DNA from: Candidatus Zixiibacteriota bacterium
Lineage (GTDB): Bacteria > Zixibacteria > MSB-5A5 > SM23-73-2
Direction of reading: 5' to 3'
Length of the DNA stretch: 53,291 nt
Assembly (NCBI GenBank): GCA_030615745.1
Contig: JAUWYR010000015.1
Coordinates: 1 to 53,291 of the forward strand
Position numbers and translations under genes: made by a program. The notes beneath the pieces were generated by a model, which was not told where the DNA came from, made no database searches, and was given only the letters and a program-made list of their open reading frames with translations. Positions 24,944-33,589 of the stretch are shown piece by piece. Within the stretch, counting starts at the first letter, position 1. Every line of letters starts with the position of its first letter.

Positions 24944-27586
24944 ATGAAAAGATTTACCTTCTCTGCATTAGTATGTCTTTTAGGAGGGATACTTTTGCTT
25001 TTACTTTCATATTCAGTTACCGATGCAAGAAATGTGCGGAAAGAGACAATTGTTTTGAAACCCACTGCCCCTATGCAAGATTTTGAGCGTCGACAGAGGG
25101 TTCATCGTGTAGGTAATGTTTATTTCTGTGTGAGTAACTGGGGCTTTTTCGGTAGCGCGACCAGAGATTATTATGAGTCACTCGGTGGATGTTTTAATCC
25201 TCGGCCCGATGACGAATATCAACCCGCCCCTTCTTTTGAGATGCCCCCGGGAAGTGAATTAGAATATTTGTTTTGGGGTGGCTTATGGATAGGGGCGATA
25301 GTTGAGAGCTTGGGTGTAGTTGAGACCTTAGTCACAGTGGGTTGTGATGGATGGTTCTGGATCCACGAGTTTGCACCACCGCCCGGTGAGGCTGGTTATA
25401 TAAGGGAGATGTCCACACGTCCGAGTGCTTCCTGTTATAATGATTCCGCTGTATCGGAGCAGGATATAATATCGGTTATTCAAGACACAGCAGATGCTCC
25501 TCTAACTTTTCAGCAAATGGACCCGTGGGATAATAGGAAACATCGTCCTCTGGGCATAGAGATACTTCAGAAAAGCTATAGCTGGAGTTATGCATATGCA
25601 TCTGATTTCATTATGCTCGATTATGTGATAAAAAATATCAATCCAGTTAAGACTATAAACAATATGTGGATAGCTTTGTATATTGATGCAGATGTTGGGC
25701 ATATGGATGAAAATCCTTATGCTCTTGAGCAAGGTGCCCAGGACGACATAGCTGGGTTTCTGAAGACTTATACTACTCCTAAGGGAGTTTTGGATGTTCA
25801 GAGTGCCTGGATAGCTGATAATGATGGTCAGCCCGATCAGGGTGTTTTCACTGCCAAGAGTGCTACTGGGGTTTCAGGTGTCAGAGTGATTAAGGCGCCG
25901 GAGGATGTGGGAACTTATTTTAACTGGTATATTTCTAATGCTGAGGGTCATCCAAATGATTGGGGTCCTTGGAGGGAATCCAGTATGGTTAAGTGGAAAG
26001 AGATTAAAGCTTATGGAGGTTTGGACCGCTTTCCGGCTAAAGTTTTAGGCACACCAGGTGGCGATATATCCAAATATTTCATTATGTCCAATATAGAGTG
26101 GGATTATGACCAGATCTATGCTGGACAGGATTATACTGCTGAGGGCTGGCTCCCTCCCTCCCCTAAGGGTATTGATTTAGCGGATGGGTTCGATACAAGG
26201 TACGTATTTTCATTCGGTCCATTTCCAACTTTTGGTCCTGGCGATAGTATTATGTTTACTATTGCCTATATAGGTGGAGAAGATCTTCATGTGGATCCAA
26301 ATAATCGTAGTAACTTGCCTGGGAATCCTGACAAGTATATGGAGAATTTGCATTTTGAAGATTTTGCCACCAATTCTTTATGGGCTAAATGGATATATGA
26401 GAGAGGATTTAAAGGTCCTCCTCCTCCTGATCCTCCTGAGCTGGAGTTTGAGGCGGATGTAGGGAGGGTTAAGATTAAGTGGAATGGAAGGGTATCGGAG
26501 GAGTCTATTGATGATTTTACTGATGTGAAAGATTTTGAAGGTTACAATATATATATGAGTACAACGAAGTCTGTTCAAGAGTTTATGCTCTTAGGTAGTT
26601 TTGATAGAGAAGATAATTATCAGATTTATAAAAAGAATTTGCTTAAAGAGGACCATCCGTGGGAGTGGATCGAGGGGTCTATCACCTTAGATTCTCTTCA
26701 GAGTGTTTGTGATACTCCTTTTGTTGGGAATGACCCACCGGTATGGACTTTAAACAATCCATATGCTTATCAAGGACATGATTCGTTGTTTTTTGTGGGT
26801 GCTTGGTATTCGATATACGAATATGATACTACCGAGGCTGGAATTGATTCTTTTAAAGTTGACAAGAGGGATACCCTTTATATTATAGCACCTGATGACA
26901 CCCTTTACTTTACGGAGCAGTCTTATAATTTAGGTTTTGATGATATCATTGTTTATCCAGAATATAGGGATTCTGTCGATGTTTTAGTGGATAGTTTAGC
27001 TGAAGAGGGTTATGATCGTGATTCTGTTTTTCAGGCTATACTTGATCGTGATGTTTATAATGATACTCTTTCTCTTTACTATGCTTATGAGTTTGAGGCG
27101 ACTGATCTTTTGCCCAGTCAGGTATATTATTTTGCGGTGACCACTTTTGACTTCGGGTATCCATTTATCGATGTCGAACCTTTGGAGTCAGGGATTTTGG
27201 TTAACGCCACTTTGGTTTATCCCTTGGAGTCAGCTAAAGAGGTTGTAGAAAAAGGGTTGGATGTAGTAGTTGCGCCTAATCCTTGGAAGATATCGGAAAC
27301 TGAGAATTATATCAGAATGGGTTGGCAGGATGGTGATGGTCCATTTGATGAACGTATTACCTTTTTCAACTTGCCTGCCAAGTGCACCATCAGGATCTAC
27401 ACTTTGGATGGTGATTTGGTCAAAGAGATAATTCATGATAAAGATGAGTCCGATGGAGGTGCTACGGTGGAGTCCTGGAATATGGTCTCAAAGAACACTC
27501 AGAAGATTGTATCGGGTATATATCTTTTCAGTGTGGAATCTGCGGATGGGAGGATGCAGGTGGACAAGTTTGTGGTTATAAGATAG
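24944..27586 (+). CDS. Large secreted surface protein with C-terminal sorting-type domain
   Basis: 880 residues from ATG 24944; GAGAGGAG is spaced for this ATG, not for the ATG at 24935 that it touches. Signal peptide at residues 1-30. The body is aromatic and acidic with no recognised enzyme motif; it has a fibronectin-like segment near PPDPPELEFEADVGRVKIKW (about residue 490) and a segment GYNIYMSTTKSVQEF. The end (APNPWKI ... TIRIYTLDGDLVKEI ... SGIYLFSVES ... FVVIR) is a FlgD-like/type-A sorting domain used by FCB-group secreted proteins. It is the second gene of the operon and is probably exported across the outer membrane and attached at the surface (inference). Confidence 0.7.
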   Translation: MKRFTFSALVCLLGGILLLLLSYSVTDARNVRKETIVLKPTAPMQDFERRQRVHRVGNVYFCVSNWGFFGSATRDYYESLGGCFNPRPDDEYQPAPSFEMPPGSELEYLFWGGLWIGAIVESLGVVETLVTVGCDGWFWIHEFAPPPGEAGYIREMSTRPSASCYNDSAVSEQDIISVIQDTADAPLTFQQMDPWDNRKHRPLGIEILQKSYSWSYAYASDFIMLDYVIKNINPVKTINNMWIALYIDADVGHMDENPYALEQGAQDDIAGFLKTYTTPKGVLDVQSAWIADNDGQPDQGVFTAKSATGVSGVRVIKAPEDVGTYFNWYISNAEGHPNDWGPWRESSMVKWKEIKAYGGLDRFPAKVLGTPGGDISKYFIMSNIEWDYDQIYAGQDYTAEGWLPPSPKGIDLADGFDTRYVFSFGPFPTFGPGDSIMFTIAYIGGEDLHVDPNNRSNLPGNPDKYMENLHFEDFATNSLWAKWIYERGFKGPPPPDPPELEFEADVGRVKIKWNGRVSEESIDDFTDVKDFEGYNIYMSTTKSVQEFMLLGSFDREDNYQIYKKNLLKEDHPWEWIEGSITLDSLQSVCDTPFVGNDPPVWTLNNPYAYQGHDSLFFVGAWYSIYEYDTTEAGIDSFKVDKRDTLYIIAPDDTLYFTEQSYNLGFDDIIVYPEYRDSVDVLVDSLAEEGYDRDSVFQAILDRDVYNDTLSLYYAYEFEATDLLPSQVYYFAVTTFDFGYPFIDVEPLESGILVNATLVYPLESAKEVVEKGLDVVVAPNPWKISETENYIRMGWQDGDGPFDERITFFNLPAKCTIRIYTLDGDLVKEIIHDKDESDGGATVESWNMVSKNTQKIVSGIYLFSVESADGRMQVDKFVVIR

Positions 27587-27608
27587 AGGAAAAGAAAGGA
27601 GAAAAACT

Positions 27609-28556
27609 ATGAGAAAGATAATAACATTACCTTTAGTCTTATTTTTAGTCAGTTTTTTGCATGGTTTTTGTTTTGGTCAGGCTAAGGTAGGGACTTCGGG
27701 AGCACAATTTTTGGAGATAGGGATTTCAGCTCGTGCTGTTGGTATGGGAGAGGCTTTTATAGGTTTGGTTGATGATGCTTCAGCTGTCTATTATAATCCT
27801 GCTGGCCTGACTCAGCTGGAGAGTCGTGAGGTAGTTTTGACTCATATTGATTACCCCGCAGATATAAACTATGAGTTTTTAGGATTAGCTTATCCTACTC
27901 CTCAAATTGGTGGGGTTTGTGGATTGGCTTTTTACATGCTGGACGCAGGGGATATGGAAAGGAGAGAGCCTTTGAAACCTGGAATTGGAGACATTGCGAT
28001 TACCGGGGAAACATTTTCAGCTAAGGATTATGCTCTTACATTGAGCTATGCTCGAAATTTAACTGACAGATTCAGTATAGGGGTGACCTTCAAATATTTG
28101 AACGAGCTTTATGAGGAGGAGATGGCTTCTGGTTGGGGTATGGATGTTGGGACTTTGTACCGGACGGGATTTAGAAAGTTTAAGATAGCAATGGTCTTGA
28201 GCAATTTTGGACCTGATTTGAAGTTTATTCAAGAAGATTGTCCTCTGCCCATAAATTTTAAATTTGGTGGGTCTATGGAAGTTTTCAGTCGGGAGGAGCA
28301 TCAGGCTATCTTCAATCTGGAAGGGTCCCACCCGAGTGATAATCTGGAGAAATATAATGCAGGTTTAGAATACTGGTATAAGGATATGTTCGCCTTAAGG
28401 ATAGGTCAGAAGTTCGAAAACGATACAGGTGGTTTTTCAGCTGGTGGCGGGATTAAATTTGTATTGGGTAATCATACCTTAAAATTAGACTACGGCTACC
28501 ACGATTTCGGCTTTCTCCAAAATGTCCACAGATTTTCTTTGGGATTTAATTTCTAA
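27609..28556 (+). CDS. PorV/PorQ-like outer-membrane protein
   Basis: 315 residues. After a signal peptide (to about FCFGQ, residue 24) comes GTSGAQFLEIGISARAVGMG EAF... and DDASAVYYNPAGLTQL, the signature of the PorV/PorQ (UPF0164) family of FadL-like barrels. It ends in a barrel strand (HRFSLGFNF). In Bacteroidetes PorV carries type IX cargo to the surface. Here it lies directly behind a sorted surface protein, which suggests cargo handling. The gap from the preceding gene is 22 bases with AAAGGAG. Confidence 0.85.
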   Translation: MRKIITLPLVLFLVSFLHGFCFGQAKVGTSGAQFLEIGISARAVGMGEAFIGLVDDASAVYYNPAGLTQLESREVVLTHIDYPADINYEFLGLAYPTPQIGGVCGLAFYMLDAGDMERREPLKPGIGDIAITGETFSAKDYALTLSYARNLTDRFSIGVTFKYLNELYEEEMASGWGMDVGTLYRTGFRKFKIAMVLSNFGPDLKFIQEDCPLPINFKFGGSMEVFSREEHQAIFNLEGSHPSDNLEKYNAGLEYWYKDMFALRIGQKFENDTGGFSAGGGIKFVLGNHTLKLDYGYHDFGFLQNVHRFSLGFNF

Positions 28557-28574
28557 TCACAGGAGGAAAAGAAC

Positions 28575-30578
28575 ATGAGAAAATCTCTCAGATGGATTAT
28601 TTTAGTTTTTTGTTTTATTCCTTTGATTGTAGGATGCAGTAAATTAAAAAATAAAAAAGTTGTTGACGTAACAAAACAGCTTCCTATTGTCTGTCTTGTG
28701 AATATACCACCGGATGAATCGAAGTATTCAAGAAATCCGAGGATCTATTGGTATGGAACCGACCCGGATGGCTATATCGATAGATACCAGTATATTGTGA
28801 TACCTGAAATTATGCTCGATTGCGAACCTGATACTTCAATAGAAAATTGTGATACTTTAATAAGATCAGTGTGTAATGATACAATAGATCTTGGTTTGAT
28901 TCCTACACGGGATGGATATATTGATTCTTTTTTTGTAATGGATATTGAAAACATCCCACCTGATAAATGGAATTCTGATTCTATCTCTGCTTTTTTGTTC
29001 GGGAGAACTTATAACTCGATTCCTAATTATTCTATTTCTCCTGAGAGCATGCTAGTAATGGATAGTGTTGGAAGTAAGGAAAGTGTGAGGTTGTTCGCAG
29101 AACTCGACACATTAGATTGGGTTAGCCAGTATATCTTTATTCGAGCAGTGGATAATGATGGCTTAACTTCAAAAATATGGAAGCCAGATCAGAAAGGTGG
29201 GCATGTCTTTAGGAGATTTTCTCGGAATAATCATCCTCCTGAGACCAAGATTCTATGGGATACTACCTTAGGCGTTGGAGTATATTATTGTCTGCCCGAA
29301 ACCACAGAGACATGGAAAGGTATTAAAATCAGATGGGAGGGTTCTGATCCTATAGACTATCCTCTCAAGCAACCCGATTTTCTATTTAAATGGGAGCTTC
29401 TGGGTCCCTTTGCGGATACCTTAGAAATCAATCCTGATACAAGTGAACCCATAGCTGCTCTCTCCTATGATTCCCTTACTAGCTCTAGATGGGTTTGGGA
29501 TAAGTATAAAATCTTTGTTAATCTGAAAAACTATGAGAATTCAACATATGGGTGGTATCTCTTTAAGATAAGGTCTAAAGACGATGCTTTAGTTGTGGAT
29601 GAGACTCCAGCTTATACTTTATTTAAGGTGATTCACCCGTATTTCACCGATTCTACCGATTCTAAAGAGAGAAAGGTTCTTTTGGTAGATGCTTCAAATT
29701 ATACGGGTGATTTGCCCTGTGTTGACCCTGACAAAATCGGCATAGTGGGAGAGATTTATGAAAGTCACTTAAGTTATGTTCAAAGTTATCTTCCTTTCGA
29801 TTACGTTAACTGGAAGGACCGCACCACTACCCCTGCAGCAGTGCTTCCACCGAATCTCGAGACTTTATCCTTATATAATTTGGTCATTGTGGTAAATTAT
29901 TCTAAAAGTTCTGGTATTCCTGGAAGTAAATTAAAATATCCTCTATTTGTTAAAGGAAAGTTGGTTGAAGAGGATTTTGGATATGCTGTTTATATTAATT
30001 ATCTCGACGTAGGTGGTAAAGTTTGGTTTATAGGAACAAACAACTTTGGTTTAAACCCCGGTTCAGATCGAATGGTTCACCGACTTGATGCTGGAGATCC
30101 CTCCTCAGGCTTCAATAAGAGAACAAATGTTTGTATCTTAGGGGATTCCTATTTTGGTTTAGAGAGGGTCTTTTTCCCAAAGTGGGAAGCGGCTTTGGGT
30201 AAAGAGACAAATGAAGAATTCGTGAGCACAGAACCTTTCTTAGGAGCATTGGAATTTCCTCCGCTGGAGGTAAATTCAGCGAGATTGGATACCCTTATCT
30301 GGTGGGATAAGATAAATATAGAAGAAGGCAACCTGGTGCCACAGAATATGGATGCAATCCCTGGAGTGAACTATGAAGTTATAAGTGGAGCTGAAAGAAT
30401 TTATACTTTTGTTTCCTTTTTGGGGTCTAACTCAGAGATGCACGGAATGCCCTGTGGTTCAAGATTTATTGGCTCCACATTTAAGACAGCAGAATTCTGT
30501 TTTCCTCTATTTTTAATGAAAGATGAACAAGCAAAAGAGGCGATGAGACTTATGATCGAGTGGTTTTTTGAAGAATAA
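28575..30578 (+). CDS. Large surface lipoprotein, function unknown
   Basis: 667 residues. The lipobox LIVGC puts the lipidated cysteine at about residue 21. Next come Ig/fibronectin-like stretches (RNPRIYWYGTDPDGYIDRYQ, about 53-72; KWELLGPFADTLEI further on) that are common in FCB-group secreted proteins, then a C-terminal half (KVLLVDASNYTGDLPCVDPD and beyond) with an alpha/beta look and no motif I recognise. It is the last gene of the operon, 18 bases after the PorV-like gene, behind AGGAGG. It may be the surface-bound partner of the receptor. Confidence 0.62.
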   Translation: MRKSLRWIILVFCFIPLIVGCSKLKNKKVVDVTKQLPIVCLVNIPPDESKYSRNPRIYWYGTDPDGYIDRYQYIVIPEIMLDCEPDTSIENCDTLIRSVCNDTIDLGLIPTRDGYIDSFFVMDIENIPPDKWNSDSISAFLFGRTYNSIPNYSISPESMLVMDSVGSKESVRLFAELDTLDWVSQYIFIRAVDNDGLTSKIWKPDQKGGHVFRRFSRNNHPPETKILWDTTLGVGVYYCLPETTETWKGIKIRWEGSDPIDYPLKQPDFLFKWELLGPFADTLEINPDTSEPIAALSYDSLTSSRWVWDKYKIFVNLKNYENSTYGWYLFKIRSKDDALVVDETPAYTLFKVIHPYFTDSTDSKERKVLLVDASNYTGDLPCVDPDKIGIVGEIYESHLSYVQSYLPFDYVNWKDRTTTPAAVLPPNLETLSLYNLVIVVNYSKSSGIPGSKLKYPLFVKGKLVEEDFGYAVYINYLDVGGKVWFIGTNNFGLNPGSDRMVHRLDAGDPSSGFNKRTNVCILGDSYFGLERVFFPKWEAALGKETNEEFVSTEPFLGALEFPPLEVNSARLDTLIWWDKINIEEGNLVPQNMDAIPGVNYEVISGAERIYTFVSFLGSNSEMHGMPCGSRFIGSTFKTAEFCFPLFLMKDEQAKEAMRLMIEWFFEE

Positions 30579-30605
30579 AACCATTTGGTTTTAATCTTTT
30601 TTAGA

Positions 30606-30645
30606 AGAGAGGTTTGGCCCGGTCCTGACCTCTCTTTATTTTTTT
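30606..30645 (+). terminator. Terminator of the surface-protein operon
   Basis: AGAGAGGT (30606-30613) pairs with ACCTCTCT (30628-30635), a 14-base loop, and then TTATTTTTTT (30636-30645). The gene on the opposite strand ends at 30636, so the element lies between convergent units; on the minus strand there is no T run after it. Confidence 0.75.
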
Positions 30646-32972
30646 ATGCTTCTGTTATGAAGTAGTGAATCAACCAGCTTGAGCTTTTCTGTTGCTTTTT
30701 CGAATGTTGGATCAAGCTCCAAAGATTTTTTGAACTCTTCGGTAGCTTTGTATAACTGATCTGCCTTTGCATAAACCAACCCAAGATTGTAATGATAAAC
30801 TGGATTAAAAGGGGCTATCTCCAGTGCTTTGGTGATATGAAAAATTGCAAAAGAATAATTTTTCAAACCATCATAGAACAGTCCCAAATTCAGGTGAGCT
30901 TCAGCAAAATCAGGTTTCCCTCTTATTGCCTCTTTGAAGTGTAACTCTGCTTTTTCCCATTTTCCTTTTTGAACAAAGATCACACCCAAATTGAAATTGG
31001 AATAAGCAATAATTTCTTCTTTTCCTTTACGTGAAGGGAAATCCTTAGCGAATAAGGTCTCAAGGTCATAGATTATAACCTCTTTAGATTTTTTTGAAAT
31101 TACCTTTTTATATTGATAAATTGCTGAATCGATATTCCCCTCTTTCTGATATAACGTGGCAAGGAGAAAATCCGCTTCAATAAAATCCCCTATCTGGTTT
31201 ATTCCTCTTAAAAGAGCATTTTTTGCCTTTGCTGAGTCTTTTTGTTTTTGATAGGCTAAAGCTAAATTAATAAAAGCATCTTTGTAATAGGGTTTAATGT
31301 CAAGCGCTTTCAAAGCCATCCTCTCAGATTTTATGTAGTCTCCTTCTAATCTATAAATAACCGAGAGATTGTTATATACTTTCTGGTTATCTGGATCTAT
31401 TTTAAGCTCCTCAAGAAATTCCTTTTTGGCCATGTTTAGATCACCTTCTTTAAAAAATATTATCCCTCTGTTGAGTCGAGCACGGCTTAAAGGCGCTATC
31501 TGGATGGCTAAGTCATATTCTTTTAAAGCCTTTTCTAAATTCCCCCTTTTCAAATAGACATTACCGAGACTGAAATGAGCCTGGGAGAAATCTCCAACTT
31601 CTAACCCATATAAATTTGAGTTGACCAGTATCAGAGAGGGTATTAAAAAGAGTAAAAAAATCTTTAAAGAACCCCGCTTTCCTTTTATCAATTTGCTTCC
31701 TATCCAATAAATAGCAAAAGAGGAGAAGATAATAAGAAAGGGGATAACCGGTAATCGGAATCTCGCTGTGACAAAAAATAAGACAACTGTAACCATATAG
31801 GATAGGACAAAAAATAAGGGTAAAAAAATGTCAGGCATTCTTCGAATCTTTCTCTTTTCTTTTAAAGAGAGGGCTATCCCTGTTAAAGATAGGGGTCCAA
31901 TAAACCAGAACCCAAAAGGCAAAATCCTGATTAAAAGGGAATATCTTTTGAAGAAGTATATGTTCTGATTGTTGGAGATCTCAAATTTATTCCAGAAAAG
32001 GTATAATTTTTTTAATAGAAGTTTTATTGATGCTTTTGGCTTTTTCAGAATAAAATCAATACCCTTTTTATAATAGAAACGTGATATTTCAGATGGTTTT
32101 AAAGTTCGTCCCATCTCCTTTTGTGCGACGTATTGAAAGTCGCGATATTCCCAGTCGGATTTATAAAAGATAGCGCTCATTCCGTCTGAGTTCTCGTTGT
32201 TGCCTATGTAAAAATTCGCCCCTCCCTGAGATGAAATTAGAACCAAGTCCTTTCCAATAAGAGCATTTCTTAAGGTGATTGGAAAAATCAGAATGATTGC
32301 ACCTAATAAAAAAACTGCTGAAAAAAGTGTAATCCGCCTTAGATTAATCTGGTTTCTGAAACTCAAATATATCCATAGCCAGATAAAGGGGACAAAGAAA
32401 AGTATATTAGGTCGGGTAATAGCAGAAAGTCCTAAGATTAGTCCACAGACCAACCATCTACCTAATTGGGGATTCTCTTTAGTTTTTAAAAGAAAAAGTA
32501 TTAGAAGGATATTGAAGAAAACCAAAAATGAATCCAAAAGTAGCTCTGACTCAAAATAGATCAGCATTCCATAACAAGCTGCAAATAAAAAAGAGATTAT
32601 GGCAACGGTTTTGTTAAATAATTTCTTTGCAAGAAAATAGACTAAAACGCAAGATGTTGCTCCTATCAAATGCTGAATCAATCGTGGTATAAAATAGTTG
32701 TGTCCGAATATCTTATAGACCAAGGCTAAAAAATAGGGATAAAAGGGTGCTCTGAAAAAGATCCTGGACCCTAAGATATCGCCTTCAGCTATGGATTTCG
32801 CCCAAACGTCATGATACAGAGGGTCCATTGTAAGGGTGAAAAAATGAGGGTTTTCTTTGATCTCAAAAAGATATATTAATCTTAGGACAAAGGCAAAGAT
32901 GAAAAGAAATATTAAAAGTAAAAACTCCCTTCTATCTTTTTTTTGGCTTAGGATTTTTTTGTTCATATTCAA
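30636..32972 (-). CDS. GT39-type membrane glycosyltransferase with C-terminal TPR repeats
   Basis: 778 residues. The N-terminal half has about ten to twelve membrane helices and the PMT/ArnT pattern: RLIYLFEIKENP, LTMDPLYHDVWAKSIAEGDI with the catalytic-type acidic residue in the first periplasmic loop, RAPFYPYFLALVYKIFG and AITRPN. Such enzymes move sugars from polyprenyl-phosphate carriers to proteins or lipids. From about residue 460 the chain carries a row of TPR motifs (for example SLGNVYLKRGNLEKALKEYD), probably periplasmic and partner-binding. The acceptor is unknown. It is convergent with the surface operon. Confidence 0.78.
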   Translation of the reverse strand: MNMNKKILSQKKDRREFLLLIFLFIFAFVLRLIYLFEIKENPHFFTLTMDPLYHDVWAKSIAEGDILGSRIFFRAPFYPYFLALVYKIFGHNYFIPRLIQHLIGATSCVLVYFLAKKLFNKTVAIISFLFAACYGMLIYFESELLLDSFLVFFNILLILFLLKTKENPQLGRWLVCGLILGLSAITRPNILFFVPFIWLWIYLSFRNQINLRRITLFSAVFLLGAIILIFPITLRNALIGKDLVLISSQGGANFYIGNNENSDGMSAIFYKSDWEYRDFQYVAQKEMGRTLKPSEISRFYYKKGIDFILKKPKASIKLLLKKLYLFWNKFEISNNQNIYFFKRYSLLIRILPFGFWFIGPLSLTGIALSLKEKRKIRRMPDIFLPLFFVLSYMVTVVLFFVTARFRLPVIPFLIIFSSFAIYWIGSKLIKGKRGSLKIFLLFLIPSLILVNSNLYGLEVGDFSQAHFSLGNVYLKRGNLEKALKEYDLAIQIAPLSRARLNRGIIFFKEGDLNMAKKEFLEELKIDPDNQKVYNNLSVIYRLEGDYIKSERMALKALDIKPYYKDAFINLALAYQKQKDSAKAKNALLRGINQIGDFIEADFLLATLYQKEGNIDSAIYQYKKVISKKSKEVIIYDLETLFAKDFPSRKGKEEIIAYSNFNLGVIFVQKGKWEKAELHFKEAIRGKPDFAEAHLNLGLFYDGLKNYSFAIFHITKALEIAPFNPVYHYNLGLVYAKADQLYKATEEFKKSLELDPTFEKATEKLKLVDSLLHNRSIKK

Positions 32973-33021
32973 AATATATATTTAAATAAAAATTTTGTCA
33001 AATCAAACTGTTACATCGTTT

Positions 33022-33130
33022 CCTAAATAATGTTACAACAATTTGTCATTGCGAGCGATATTGTTTCGCAAATAATGTTACAATAATTTGTCATTGCGAG
33101 TCCCGATGACATCGGGACGAAGCAATCTCT
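33022..33130. repeat. REP-like repeat, copy 1, with direct repeats and palindrome
   Basis: AATAATGTTACAA followed by AATTTGTCATTGCGAG occurs twice (33026-33055 and 33071-33100, one base different). After the second lies GTCCCGATG-A-CATCGGGAC (33100-33118), a nine-pair palindrome, and GAAGCAATCTC. The same GTCATTGCGAG ... GAAGCAATCT frame is found at 41127, 42329 and 44322. It is dispersed intergenic DNA between the divergent GT39 and protease genes. The rest of 32973-33589 holds the hairpin at 33351 and no gene. Confidence 0.7.
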
Positions 33131-33350
33131 GAGTAGTTGGAATTCAAAAAAGGTTTTTTCGTCGAGTTCCCTCACTTGTCTCCTCTCCTTTTAAAAATCC
33201 TCTTTCAACAAAAAGACTGATTTTTCCCCTTTTTTAGTTGCAAATGAAATCGAAAAACAAGCTTAAATGACCTTTAATCTCTTGCCAATACCTATAACTT
33301 TGTGGACGCATCGTGGTTTATTTTTTACTTGATTATGCAAATTTATGCAC

Positions 33351-33390
33351 ACAAAATCTTTTGTTTTGCAAAAGATTTTGTTTTCCTTTT
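33351..33390 (+). terminator. Terminator-like hairpin upstream of the protease
   Basis: ACAAAATCTTTTG (33351-33363) pairs perfectly (13 bp) with CAAAAGATTTTGT (33369-33381) around TTTTG, followed by TTTCCTTTT. No gene ends here on the plus strand. It may protect the protease gene from read-through, or act in its leader. Confidence 0.5.
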
Positions 33391-33589
33391 AAATCGAATC
33401 ATTTTTTAGATGGTTTCAATCCCACCAGAACCTCTATTTTTTTTAAACACAACAAGTTATAAGAATAAATTTTTTCATCAAAATCTAAAGGCAACTCTTT
33501 TTTACTGGTATAGATACGGCATAAGGGTTGCTCTACTCTGTTGTCGAGAGGGGAAATGATGAAGATAAAATGCGAAGCATTCTTCGAAA

